DNA of 42,663 nt, taken from positions 1 to 42,663 of the forward strand of contig NZ_JARGDP010000023.1 in assembly GCF_029210395.1 (NCBI RefSeq). Direction: 5' to 3'. Origin of the DNA: Petrocella sp. FN5. Lineage in GTDB: Bacteria > Bacillota > Clostridia > Lachnospirales > Vallitaleaceae. The notes under the pieces were generated by a model. The model was given only the letters and a program-made list of their open reading frames with translations, ran no database searches and had not been told where the DNA came from. Made by a program: the position numbers and the translations under genes. Positions 34,232-42,634 of this stretch are shown in pieces. Position 1 is the first letter of the stretch. Each line of letters opens with the position of its first letter.

Positions 34232-35050
34232 ATGAAAAAGTACACTTGGATTGGCAAAATTGGCAAAAGCCTCGTCCCATCTGAATTTTATATTCAAATA
34301 TTACAAGAGCCGTTAAGAAAAGCTTTTGGCTATATCATCCTATTTATTCTGTTGCTTTCTGTTGTCGTCGGCGGCTACAATAGCTACAATCTTAAAGTCA
34401 GTTTTGATAAGACCATAGCAGCTTATGATGCTGGAATTATACCGAATTTCAGCCTTGTTGAAGGTCAATTAGAAGTAGAAGGCACAGAGATTTATCGCAT
34501 TTTCTATTTTGATTTTCCCATCATAATAGACGGACAGGGTGTATTAAATATTAATGATATGCTGGCCTATAAGAATGCACTTATATTAACACCGAATCGA
34601 TTCATTATCATTCGAGATGGTATCTCGCCTCTGGTTAACGGTTATGATAATTTCTATAATCCTTATGGGACCAATACTTCCTCTGTGCTCATAAGAGAGG
34701 CTATGGTCATGAGTGCTCTACTTGCTATACCTGTTGGTATGATTTTTCAGTTTTTCATATCATTGGTGGATTTCTTTTTTAACAGCTTATTCATACTTAT
34801 GATTGCCAACTTACTTAGAACCCTATTGGGACTTGGTCTAAAAATCAAACAGCTCTATCACATGACCATCTATGCCATGACTTTTTCTGTCTTTTGGTCT
34901 CACTTCAAGATTATGCTTCCTACAACCATGCCAAGAGTTTTAGACACTTTTGTTTACTATGTCATACCATCTTTAATATTGGTTAATGTTTTTATCCATA
35001 TAAGGAGAAAAGCTTTGGATGAAATGGACAAAAATAAGAAGGATGACTGA
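34232..35050 (+). CDS. DUF1189-like membrane protein
   Basis: A 272-residue protein with an N-terminal helix (about 28-48), an extracytoplasmic segment of about 100 residues (NFSLVEGQLEVEGTEIYRIFYFDFPIIIDGQG) and four further helices from about 155 to 255. This layout matches DUF1189 (PF06691), a Firmicute family of unknown function with occasional links to maltodextrin-utilisation loci. GAGG is 5 nt before the ATG. It is a stand-alone plus-strand gene converging on the EamA gene with only 23 nt between them. Confidence 0.8.
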   Translation: MKKYTWIGKIGKSLVPSEFYIQILQEPLRKAFGYIILFILLLSVVVGGYNSYNLKVSFDKTIAAYDAGIIPNFSLVEGQLEVEGTEIYRIFYFDFPIIIDGQGVLNINDMLAYKNALILTPNRFIIIRDGISPLVNGYDNFYNPYGTNTSSVLIREAMVMSALLAIPVGMIFQFFISLVDFFFNSLFILMIANLLRTLLGLGLKIKQLYHMTIYAMTFSVFWSHFKIMLPTTMPRVLDTFVYYVIPSLILVNVFIHIRRKALDEMDKNKKDD

Positions 35051-35073
35051 TCCTATCCCTATAACACACTAAC

Positions 35074-35958
35074 CTATATGTCTTCAATCACATAAATTGA
35101 AAGCAAAATCATAAGACTTCCTAAGATACCGGTAAACCTGAGCTGATTATCATCTATGAATAATTTGTACAACAAGTTTATAACCGGAATCAAATTAATG
35201 AATAAGGCCGTCATAACCGCACCTACTTTTTTAAGTGCATGGTTGTAAAAATAATGACTAATGCATATTGAGAATAACACTAAAAAAAATATGCTCCCCA
35301 CTGTTTTTAAGTCCCTGAATGCGACGATTAGTTCCTTAAGCTCATAGGCTACTGTCTCCATTTTGTATATGTAGAACAATATAAGTGTAATGCTACCTGT
35401 CGTGACCTGAATGGATACGATTTCTCTTAACTCATATTTAAGGGACATCTTTTCATTAAACAAGGTATAAAAAACTAAGCACACGTTCCCAAGTAGCATG
35501 ATCCCTATGGTTCTTGGCATAAAAATCATTGAACGCATCGCCTGAATATTAATCAACATAACCCCCAAAAGGGCGAAATGTACCCAGAATATATTTCTGA
35601 ACCTTGTTTTTTTTCCGATTAGCAAAGCAGCTACAAGGGTCATAAGAGGTATACCACCTATAAAGAGCAGAGCAATATCTAGACTCGTAGCCTCTAAGGC
35701 CATGCTAAGGTATATATGAAAACCTGCTATGCCAAATATGCCACCAACACTTAGAGTTAAAACCTTTTTGAAATCTAAGTCTATTCTTCTTCCTAAGATA
35801 AAATGTAGGGACCAAATAACAAGGGTTGCCAAAAACAGGGAAACCATGCTGATTACTATAGGTTCCAAAGTCAGTAAATTTTTTCTGGTGATATTATTCG
35901 CTATGACATGAATTACAACTAAGGCACTTAAACCTAGGTATGTTTTAAAATTCTTCAT
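35074..35958 (-). CDS. EamA/DMT-family transporter
   Basis: A 294-residue polytopic protein with about ten helices in two five-helix EamA (PF00892) repeats (about 8-130 and 150-290). Members of the drug/metabolite transporter superfamily export amino acids, nucleosides or drugs; the substrate cannot be judged. Start chosen at ATG 35956-35958 (MKNFKTYLG) with AAGGGGG about 9 nt upstream; a longer in-frame reading adds an unlikely extension. No promoter with good match was seen. Confidence 0.87.
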   Translation of the reverse strand: MKNFKTYLGLSALVVIHVIANNITRKNLLTLEPIVISMVSLFLATLVIWSLHFILGRRIDLDFKKVLTLSVGGIFGIAGFHIYLSMALEATSLDIALLFIGGIPLMTLVAALLIGKKTRFRNIFWVHFALLGVMLINIQAMRSMIFMPRTIGIMLLGNVCLVFYTLFNEKMSLKYELREIVSIQVTTGSITLILFYIYKMETVAYELKELIVAFRDLKTVGSIFFLVLFSICISHYFYNHALKKVGAVMTALFINLIPVINLLYKLFIDDNQLRFTGILGSLMILLSIYVIEDI

Positions 35959-36100
35959 AAAAGATATCCCCCTTGATTTATGGCATTTTCCAAAGTCAGT
36001 TCCTAAAAATAAGGACAATAGACTATTTAGTAGGTTGCAGATTATGACGATAACCACTTGTGACCCATTCGCTTTGACTTAAAAGACAAGGAGGTCTTAT

Positions 36101-36589
36101 ATGCAACCCGAACTCACTTTAACCCTTACCATAATATTATTATTTGTCGGTATCAATATGTCTGCCAATAACACTCTGCATAGTGCTATATTAAATGCCT
36201 TATTCTACAATGATACGATTTCACGAAGTATGATTCGCATACTTGGCATAGGCATTATCGCAAGCGCCCTTCTGCTTCTACTCGGTTTGTCTTCTTACAC
36301 TTTTATCACGGTCAGCTTCATTACCCTCATATTTATCTATCTTCTCATAAAAGGTAGATCCAAATCCGCGCTCGTCAAAGAACAAAAAAGAGCAGAAGCT
36401 CTACGTGCCTACAATCAGGAAATCATGAATAAAAAAAGACAAATTGAGGACATGCGTCGTGCTAAAGAAAAAGCCCTACTCATAGCTGAGAAGAAAAAGA
36501 AACAAAAAAATGTCCAAGAAATCAAAGAAAATCTTTGGGATGATGGTAGCATGACCAATAAAGAGTTAATTGACCGATTCCAAGAATAA
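36101..36589 (+). CDS. Unrecognised membrane protein with charged coiled-coil tail
   Basis: A 162-residue protein not assigned to a family. Two or three hydrophobic segments (about 5-22, 45-66 and 68-85) are followed by a strongly charged helical region (about 88-140) rich in Lys, Arg and Glu, probably a cytosolic coiled coil, and a short tail ending NKELIDRFQE. AGGAGG lies 6 nt before the ATG. It stands alone between the divergent EamA gene and a convergent ROK kinase gene, and ends before a strong palindromic terminator. Confidence 0.75.
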   Translation: MQPELTLTLTIILLFVGINMSANNTLHSAILNALFYNDTISRSMIRILGIGIIASALLLLLGLSSYTFITVSFITLIFIYLLIKGRSKSALVKEQKRAEALRAYNQEIMNKKRQIEDMRRAKEKALLIAEKKKKQKNVQEIKENLWDDGSMTNKELIDRFQE

Positions 36590-36622
36590 GGGCTCAAATA
36601 CTGTAAATGTTCTATATCAACC

Positions 36623-36665
36623 ATATTAATTAAAGGGACGTCTAAGACGTCCCTTTAATTAATAT
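36623..36665. terminator. Strong bidirectional terminator
   Basis: A 43-nt almost perfect palindrome: 21-nt arms 36623-36643 and 36645-36665 around one base, with GGGACGTC/GACGTCCC cores and AT-rich outer parts that supply U-tracts in both directions. It separates the convergent genes ending at 36589 and 36711. Confidence 0.88.
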
Positions 36666-36710
36666 CACTTCAGATACTTAGTGAATATAAGGCATCTGAC
36701 TTACTTTTAC

Positions 36711-37670
36711 CTATACCTCGTTAATCTTATAAAGCATGGCTGCTCCAATAATGCCTGCATCATTGCCAAGTTGTGCTATTTCGATTTTGGTTTTGAATGC
36801 CGCTTCTCCACCATAAATTTCATCTACGATTTTTTTCTTAAGAGGTATAATAAGATTTTCTCTTTGTGCGGAAACACCGCCACCTAAAACAATGATTTCC
36901 GGTTGGAATATGTTGATGACATTTACAAGACCAACGGCCAAATGGCCAATATAACTATCTATGACCTCTTGGGCTACTTTATCACCTTTTTGTGCTGCAT
37001 CAAAAGGTATTTTAGCGTTCATTTTTTCAAGATTACCTTCTAACAGTGTATTCATTGCTGATTTCGGATTTTCTTTGGCCGCTTTTTTGGCATCTCTAAT
37101 GAGACCTGTAGCTGAAGAGTAGGCTTCCCAACAACCCTTACGTCCACAGGTACAGGGTTCACCACCATACTGAATAACCATATGTCCCACTTCAGCACCA
37201 CCATACCAACTTCCGCTGATTATTTTTCTATCTATTATGATGCCTGAACCTACACCTGTCCCTAAAGTAATGGCGACAAAATCCTTATATAGTTTTCCTG
37301 CACCGGACTCATATTCACCTAGGGCAGCGACGTTGGCATCATTTTCCACATATACCGGTAAATTCAAATATTTTTGAAATTCCTGACGTATAGGTGCGTT
37401 ATTAAAATGCAAATTATTCGCATAAACGATAACACCATGAACCGGATCCGGTGTGCCTGGACTACCAATACCTACTGAGTGAATATCTTCTGTCTTAAGC
37501 CCTTCTTCTGCCATTAACTTCATGCAAAGCTCTGCCATATCCTTAACAATAGCATCGTATTTTCTATCGTTTAAAGTTGGTGTTGAGCCTTTTCTTACAA
37601 TCTCACCTGTCTCGGTTACAATAGCTACCGCTATGTTTGTGCCACCCAAATCTATTCCAATATTGTACAT
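36711..37670 (-). CDS. ROK-family glucokinase
   Basis: A 319-residue ROK sugar kinase. ATP-binding NIGIDLGGTNIAVAIV at the N terminus, VGIGSPGTPDP, ENDANVAALGEY with the catalytic Asp, GTGVGSGIIID, the zinc-binding motif CTCGRKGCWEAY and the IFQPEIIVLGGGVS segment identify the family. Likely phosphorylates glucose for glycolysis; another hexose is possible. AGGAGG is 4 nt before the ATG. It follows hprK by 38 nt, consistent with a carbon-catabolite operon uvrC-hprK-rok. Confidence 0.92.
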   Translation of the reverse strand: MYNIGIDLGGTNIAVAIVTETGEIVRKGSTPTLNDRKYDAIVKDMAELCMKLMAEEGLKTEDIHSVGIGSPGTPDPVHGVIVYANNLHFNNAPIRQEFQKYLNLPVYVENDANVAALGEYESGAGKLYKDFVAITLGTGVGSGIIIDRKIISGSWYGGAEVGHMVIQYGGEPCTCGRKGCWEAYSSATGLIRDAKKAAKENPKSAMNTLLEGNLEKMNAKIPFDAAQKGDKVAQEVIDSYIGHLAVGLVNVINIFQPEIIVLGGGVSAQRENLIIPLKKKIVDEIYGGEAAFKTKIEIAQLGNDAGIIGAAMLYKINEV

Positions 37671-37708
37671 GTTGCCTCCTTATATGCTATCAATGGTTTT
37701 TATTTACT

Positions 37709-38665
37709 CTAAGGTTTATCATTTTCTTCGTCTCTCTCTTGAGAACGACGTAATAGATTACCGGTCACACGGTTGTTTAGTTCCACCGCTGCATTATAAC
37801 CCATTTTCTTCTGTCTATGGTTAATAGCTGCACTTTCAACAATAATCGCCAAGTTCCGTCCTGGTCGAATGGGAATGGTATGACTTACAACTTTATTACC
37901 CAGTATTTCATCATATTCCTCTTCCAACCCTAGACGATCGTATTCTTTTTGTCTATCCCATTCTGTCAAATTAATAATCAAGTCAATGGTCTGGCTCTCC
38001 TTAACGGATTCAACACCAAACAATGTTTTGCAGTCTACAATACCTATACCTCGAACTTCAATAAAGTGTCTAATAATATCCGGTGAAGTTCCAAGTAAAG
38101 TGTCATCCGATACTTTTTTGATTTCAACCACATCATCTGCTACCAGCCGATGACCTCTCTTAATAAGCTCAAGTGCCGCTTCACTTTTTCCAATACCACT
38201 CTCACCTTTTATCAATATACCTTCACCATATACATCCACCAATACACCATGAATGGATATACTCGGCGCAAGTTCCACTTTTAGATATCTGGTAAGTTCT
38301 GATAAAAAATAAGATGTTGATAATTTAGTCTGTAAAAGGGGTACACCATGACGTTCTGCAATCGCAATCATATCTTCATCCGGCTCAAGTGATCTCGCCA
38401 ATATTAGGCAAGGGATTTTTGAACCGAATAGTCTTTCAAACGTTTCCAGTTTTTGATAGGGTGCCATATTTTCAATGAAAGTGTATTCCACTTTACCGAT
38501 AATCTGTGCTCGGTCTGCATCAAAATAGTCATAAAAACCGGCCAGTTGCAACGCAGGTCTGTTAACATCCGACTGGGATATTTCATAACTGGATATGTCG
38601 ACTTCCGGTGTTAAATTGGTTAGTTTCATTTTAATGATAATATCCGATAACTTTACAGAATACAT
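37709..38665 (-). CDS. hprK: HPr kinase/phosphorylase
   Basis: A 318-residue bifunctional enzyme that phosphorylates Ser46 of HPr (and of Crh) with ATP or pyrophosphate and removes it with phosphate, setting carbon catabolite repression through CcpA. N-terminal domain about 1-130; C-terminal catalytic domain with Walker A GESGIGKSE (154-162), the catalytic RLVADDVV and the HprK signature EVRGIGIVD. Start chosen at ATG 38663-38665 because GGAGG lies 6 nt upstream; the in-frame ATG two codons earlier abuts that site. Its candidate partner, the Crh-like protein, is at 3377-3634. No ptsH or ptsI is seen here. Confidence 0.96.
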   Translation of the reverse strand: MYSVKLSDIIIKMKLTNLTPEVDISSYEISQSDVNRPALQLAGFYDYFDADRAQIIGKVEYTFIENMAPYQKLETFERLFGSKIPCLILARSLEPDEDMIAIAERHGVPLLQTKLSTSYFLSELTRYLKVELAPSISIHGVLVDVYGEGILIKGESGIGKSEAALELIKRGHRLVADDVVEIKKVSDDTLLGTSPDIIRHFIEVRGIGIVDCKTLFGVESVKESQTIDLIINLTEWDRQKEYDRLGLEEEYDEILGNKVVSHTIPIRPGRNLAIIVESAAINHRQKKMGYNAAVELNNRVTGNLLRRSQERDEENDKP

Positions 38666-38689
38666 GTTCATCCTCCATGTTATGGCTAA

Positions 38690-38709
38690 GCTTTGACCCT
38701 TTAACCATC
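38690..38709. repeat. MITE-end-like motif before hprK
   Basis: GCTTTGACCCTTTAACCATC matches the left terminus (as reverse complement) of the MITE-like element at 33924-34046 over TTTGACCCTTTAACCAT. It lies in the uvrC-hprK spacer, 25 nt before hprK. Confidence 0.5.
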
Positions 38710-38806
38710 TTATGATTCTAAACTCAAGCCTCTAGCCAAAGTTTTACTTATATAGAGTATCATAAATAAACATTTTATGCACTAGACATTTTTAATGCTT
38801 CTCATC

Positions 38807-40693
38807 TTAATTATTTTCTATCTCTTCTTCTTGCTTATGAAAGAATTCATACACCCTAAGTGCTATCATTTTGTTCATTGTCGGGGCTTGGCTTAGTTCT
38901 TCTATACTCGCTTCCTGTATATGAGCAACTGATTTAAAGTGAAGGATCAGCGCTTTTCTTCTCGAAGGCCCAATACCTTTGATATCATCTAGTATAGATG
39001 CTACCTGGGCTTTACTTCTTAATTTTTTGTGATAGTCAATGGCAAACCTATGGGCTTCATCTTGAATTCTGGTGATGAGTTTAAAAGCCTCGGAACGCTT
39101 CTTCATAACTATTTCCCGGTTCTCATACAATAAGGCTCTTGTTCGGTGTTGATCATCTTTAATCATACCACAAACGGTAATATCTAGTTCTAGATCCTTA
39201 AGAACACTTAGAGCAATATTCACTTGTCCTTTTCCGCCATCCATTAAGATTAGATTGGGCAACCTTGCAAACTTACCCACATCGGGATTTAGTTTTTTAA
39301 CTAGGATTTCTTTCTGTTCCTCTAAGGCATGGGTGAATCGTCTTCTTAGCACTTCTTCCATACTAGCATAGTCGTTTGGCCCTTTCACATGCTTTATCTT
39401 GAATTTACGATAATCTGTTTTTTTAGGTTTACCCTCTTCAAAAACAACCATTGAGCCAACAGACTCAAATCCCTGGGTATTGGATATATCAAAAGCCTCT
39501 ATTCTGTCAATCGGGGTTTTTATACCTAATAATGACATAATCTCATCAACGGCCCCTTTGGTTCTAGCTGCCTCTTTCTTTATATGCTCCCCAAATTGGT
39601 TTAGAGTTAAGGCTGCATTTTCAGCGGCCAACTCTACCAATCTGGATTTTTCACCTTTTCTAGGTACTTTGATATATACCTTTTGCCCACGTTTACTAGA
39701 TAGCCAAGATTGAATAATATTGGCTTCATCCAGCGCCTCTTGAAGCATCAGTTCTTTTGGAATATAAGGTGTTCCTGAGTAAAATTGTTTAACAAAAATC
39801 CCCATAATATCACTGTTACTTAATTCTTCTATACCTTCCAGTCGAAAATGTTCTCTTCCAATCATTTTCCCATTTCGTATAAAAAAAACCTGAACAATCG
39901 CCTCGGATTCTGATTTTGCAAATGCTATTACATCCTTGTCTTCCATAGCACCGTCAATTATTTTTTGTTTTTGAGCAATGGTCTGAACGCTTTGAAGTTG
40001 GTCCCGATAATCCGCTGCCCTCTCAAAATCCATTTCCTCTGAGGCTTTATACATGGCCTTTTCTAACATTTCAATGACCTCTTTATAGTGACCGTTTAGA
40101 AAATCAATGGCCTGATGCACTTGTTCTCTATATGCTTCCTTAGATATATAATCCTGACAAGGCGCATCACATTGATGGATATGATAGTATAGGCATGCTC
40201 GCTCTTTACCAATGTCCCTTGGTAGAATTCTATTACAGTTTCTTATTTTATAGATTTTTCTAAGTAACTCAATGGTCTCATTTGCTGCTAAGCTACTTGT
40301 GTAGGGTCCATAATATTTCGACTTATCTTTTTGCATTTCCCTTGCAATCATAATTCTTGGATACGGTTCACCAAGGGTAATCCTGATATAAGGGTAATGC
40401 TTATCATCTTTTAGCATCGTATTGTACTTGGGTCGATGTTTCTTAATGAGATTACATTCTAGTATCAATGCCTCCAGTTCTGAATCTGTTACGATGTATT
40501 CAAAAGAAGCCACACTTGCTACCATACGTTTGATTTTGTTCGTGTGGTGCGTTGACTTTCTAAAATATTGTCTAACTCTGTGACGTAATTTTATGGCCTT
40601 ACCAATATATAAGATTTCATCCTGATTGTCTTTCATAATATAAACGCCGGGCTTTAAGGGCAGTTTGTTTAATTCTGCTTGTATGTCAAACAT
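38807..40693 (-). CDS. uvrC: Excinuclease ABC subunit C
   Basis: A 628-residue UvrC making both incisions in nucleotide excision repair with UvrA and UvrB. N-terminal GIY-YIG nuclease (GVYIMKDNQDEILYIGKA), a UVR coiled-coil motif near residues 200-240 (MYKASEEMDFERAADYRDQL), the RNase H-like C-terminal nuclease (IEAFDISNTQG, LILMDGGKGQ) and two helix-hairpin-helix motifs at the end (LDDIKGIGPSRRKALL-type). Its cysteine-rich YYHIHQCDAPC segment is also typical. AAGGTGA precedes the ATG. Confidence 0.97.
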   Translation of the reverse strand: MFDIQAELNKLPLKPGVYIMKDNQDEILYIGKAIKLRHRVRQYFRKSTHHTNKIKRMVASVASFEYIVTDSELEALILECNLIKKHRPKYNTMLKDDKHYPYIRITLGEPYPRIMIAREMQKDKSKYYGPYTSSLAANETIELLRKIYKIRNCNRILPRDIGKERACLYYHIHQCDAPCQDYISKEAYREQVHQAIDFLNGHYKEVIEMLEKAMYKASEEMDFERAADYRDQLQSVQTIAQKQKIIDGAMEDKDVIAFAKSESEAIVQVFFIRNGKMIGREHFRLEGIEELSNSDIMGIFVKQFYSGTPYIPKELMLQEALDEANIIQSWLSSKRGQKVYIKVPRKGEKSRLVELAAENAALTLNQFGEHIKKEAARTKGAVDEIMSLLGIKTPIDRIEAFDISNTQGFESVGSMVVFEEGKPKKTDYRKFKIKHVKGPNDYASMEEVLRRRFTHALEEQKEILVKKLNPDVGKFARLPNLILMDGGKGQVNIALSVLKDLELDITVCGMIKDDQHRTRALLYENREIVMKKRSEAFKLITRIQDEAHRFAIDYHKKLRSKAQVASILDDIKGIGPSRRKALILHFKSVAHIQEASIEELSQAPTMNKMIALRVYEFFHKQEEEIENN

Positions 40694-40752
40694 AAGCTCA
40701 CCTTCTTTAATTTACATTTTTGTCTCGGTATTTTAGGTGGGGAACCAACTTC

Positions 40753-40781
40753 ATTATAGCAAATTGCTTGTTAGGGAACAA
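40753..40781 (-). promoter_or_regulatory. Promoter of uvrC
   Basis: Minus strand TTGTTC (40776-40781), 17-nt spacer, TATAAT (40753-40758) preceded by TGC, an extended -10. Leader about 55 nt. Confidence 0.85.
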
Positions 40782-40895
40782 GTTTCTTAAAATCATATAC
40801 TAGACACACTTCTTTTTTTTCTCCTATAGTGATAAAATAGGATTAAGCGGTATGCTTTTTTATAAAAATATATTAACACTAGGAGGTAACTAATT

Positions 40896-41579
40896 ATGAA
40901 GTATGAAATCAAAGGTCAAACACTGCCTGTTGTTGTATGTACTTTGAACGCTAATGAAACCTTGGTTTCTGAGGCGGGCGCTATGGGTTGGATGAGTGAC
41001 TACATCACCATGGATACCAACATGAAGGGGGGCATAATGGGTGGACTTGGAAGAGCTTTTTCCGGTGAATCTGTTTTCCTTAATACCTTTACATCAAAAG
41101 CAGACAATACCATCATCGCATTCCCTTCTTCTTTTCCCGGTAAAATAGTTGCAAAAGAGCTCAAAGAAGGAGAAACCATTATTTGCCAAAAGGGAGCCTT
41201 TCTTGCTGGAACTTCTAATGTTAAGCTTGAAGTCGCCTTTAGAAAAAAACTTGGCGCAGGTTTTTTTGGTGGTGAAGGTTTCATTTTACAAAAAATCACC
41301 GGTCCTGGACATGTTTTCTTAGAATTTGATGGCCACATTGAAGAATATATTCTACAGCCGGGGCAAAAATTCAAAGTGGATACCGGTAATGTAGCCATGT
41401 TTGATGCATCTGTAGATTATAACGTAGAAATGGTTAAAGGTCTTAAGAATATCTTTTTAGGTGGGGAAGGTCTTTTTCTAACCACCCTTACCGGTCCCGG
41501 CCATATTTCTTTACAAAGTATGCCGATTCAGAATCTAGCGGCGCAAATGACTCGTTACTTTAACACAAGTTCTAAGTAG
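40896..41579 (+). CDS. TIGR00266/AIM24 family protein
   Basis: A 227-residue beta-rich protein of the AIM24 (TIGR00266) family: MKYEIKGQTLPVVVCTLNANETLVSEAGAMGWMS, GGIMGGLGRAFSGESVFLNTF, and two repeated GGEG...TGPGHVFLE / TGPGHISLQ segments. The family is widespread in bacteria and in mitochondria, where AIM24 helps maintain cristae; the bacterial role is unknown. AGGAGG is 7-8 nt upstream of ATG 40896. It has its own likely promoter (TAGACA, 18-nt spacer, TATAGT near 40801-40830) and a strong terminator. Confidence 0.88.
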   Translation: MKYEIKGQTLPVVVCTLNANETLVSEAGAMGWMSDYITMDTNMKGGIMGGLGRAFSGESVFLNTFTSKADNTIIAFPSSFPGKIVAKELKEGETIICQKGAFLAGTSNVKLEVAFRKKLGAGFFGGEGFILQKITGPGHVFLEFDGHIEEYILQPGQKFKVDTGNVAMFDASVDYNVEMVKGLKNIFLGGEGLFLTTLTGPGHISLQSMPIQNLAAQMTRYFNTSSK

Positions 41580-41601
41580 ATTAATTATTGGGTAAGACGT
41601 C

Positions 41602-41639
41602 AAAAATTCTCTAAGCCATCTAAGCTTAGAGAATTTTTT
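41602..41639 (+). terminator. Terminator of the TIGR00266 gene
   Basis: AAAAATTCTCTAAGC (41602-41616) pairs perfectly with GCTTAGAGAATTTTT (41624-41638), 15 bp over 7 nt, ending in TTTTTT. Confidence 0.9.
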
Positions 41640-41691
41640 GGGTGCTTCTAGGAACCTCATAGTTGATATTGACTTACCTTTTTTCTTGGAA

Positions 41692-41943
41692 CTATTTATT
41701 CTTATCCTTTTTATAAGCAATCTTCAATGCAATTTTGGCGCCTAATACAGTAGCTACAAGGGCACCAATTATTGCTCCCACATAAGCGGCTAACTCATAG
41801 CCTTGCATACCAGTATGTTCATAGATTTCGAGTCCACCTAAAAAAGTGCCACCCACCACCAAACCCAAGTAACCACCAACAAAAATACCAACTAAAAAAC
41901 CAATAAAACCACCGATGATACCCGGTAACAGTTTTGTTTTCAT
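41692..41943 (-). CDS. Small glycine-rich membrane protein
   Basis: An 83-residue protein with two glycine-rich hydrophobic helices (LLPGIIGGFIGFLVGIFVGG, and YELAAYVGAIIGALVATVLGAKIALKI) and a basic tail. The glycine spacing resembles glycine-zipper membrane proteins, but no named family is recognised. Start chosen at ATG 41941-41943 with AAGGAG upstream by about 10 nt; a longer reading adds a poor extension. It is a single gene downstream of the hsp20 terminator. Confidence 0.7.
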   Translation of the reverse strand: MKTKLLPGIIGGFIGFLVGIFVGGYLGLVVGGTFLGGLEIYEHTGMQGYELAAYVGAIIGALVATVLGAKIALKIAYKKDKNK

Positions 41944-42006
41944 TGTTTCCCATCTCCTTTGTGTACAGTTATATTTTAACATATAATATGGCTTTTCAAC
42001 AGAAGC

Positions 42007-42047
42007 TCGAAAAAATGGCATAGCCACTATTAGCAACTATGCCATTT
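42007..42047 (-). terminator. Terminator of hsp20
   Basis: AAATGGCATAG (42013-42023) pairs perfectly with CTATGCCATTT (42037-42047). On the minus strand it is followed by TTTTTT, about 50 nt past the hsp20 stop. Confidence 0.85.
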
Positions 42048-42096
42048 AAATGAATTACACATCTTTATTTAAGTCTTCCTAATCGATTGTCTTTTC

Positions 42097-42543
42097 TTAC
42101 TTAACTTCAATCCGAATAGAATTATCCACTTCTTCTTTCTTAGGTGCTACTATGGTTAATACGCCATTGTCTAACTTAGCACTAATTTTGTCACCCTGAA
42201 TGTCTTTTAACCCAAACATTCTTTGCATAGAGCATATTTTTCTTTCTCTATGGATGTAGTTGGATTTTTCTTCATCGACTTCATCCTTACATTCTACTTG
42301 AATCAATAGTTGGTCATCCTTATAGTCAATGGTCAGGTCTTCTTTTTTCACACCCGGAAGATCCGCTTCAAGTATGTATTCTTGATCGTTATCTTTGATG
42401 TCAATCTTAAATGAGCCATAATTTAATGCTCGAGATTGAAACAAAGAATCGTTGAATACATCATCAAACATACTGAAAATGTCTGAAAAATCATTGCTTC
42501 TCCTTGAAACTTGTCCACGTGCATAAGGTGTTAATCTAAACAT
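42097..42543 (-). CDS. hsp20: Hsp20/alpha-crystallin small heat-shock protein
   Basis: A 148-residue small heat-shock protein holding unfolded proteins for refolding by other chaperones. N-terminal part with RRSNDFSDIFSMFDDVFND, then the alpha-crystallin domain (about 40-145): FKIDIKDNDQEYILEADLPGVKKEDLTIDY, YIHRERKICSMQRMFGL, and the LDNGVLTIVAPK signature. Start chosen at ATG 42541-42543 with AAGGAGG 7 nt upstream. A CIRCE operator and SigA-type promoter lie just upstream, so it is heat-inducible through HrcA. Confidence 0.95.
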   Translation of the reverse strand: MFRLTPYARGQVSRRSNDFSDIFSMFDDVFNDSLFQSRALNYGSFKIDIKDNDQEYILEADLPGVKKEDLTIDYKDDQLLIQVECKDEVDEEKSNYIHRERKICSMQRMFGLKDIQGDKISAKLDNGVLTIVAPKKEEVDNSIRIEVK

Positions 42544-42568
42544 ATAAATGCCTCCTTTAAGTATTTTG

Positions 42569-42595
42569 TTAGCACTCCTCTTAGGTGAGTGCTGA
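42569..42595. promoter_or_regulatory. CIRCE operator (HrcA binding site)
   Basis: TTAGCACTC (42569-42577), a 9-nt spacer, then GAGTGCTGA (42587-42595). This fits the CIRCE consensus TTAGCACTC-N9-GAGTGCTAA with a single mismatch in the right arm. It lies between the -10 box and the ribosome binding site of hsp20, positioned to block transcription. Confidence 0.95.
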
Positions 42596-42605
42596 TTATG
42601 TTTAT

Positions 42606-42634
42606 AATATACACCCAACTTCGTCTTATGTCAA
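42606..42634 (-). promoter_or_regulatory. SigA-type promoter of hsp20
   Basis: Minus strand TTGACA (42629-42634), 17-nt spacer, TATATT (42606-42611), just upstream of the CIRCE operator. Predicted start near 42600, giving a leader of about 55 nt. Confidence 0.88.

Noticed and set aside
36623-36665. Interpreting the 43-nt palindrome as another mobile element
   Set aside because: It sits exactly between two convergent genes, has GC core with AT flanks like an intrinsic terminator, and shows no target duplication.
41000-41398. 132-residue antisense reading frame within the TIGR00266 gene
   Set aside because: It lacks a ribosome binding site and the opposite strand has clear family motifs and a proper start.
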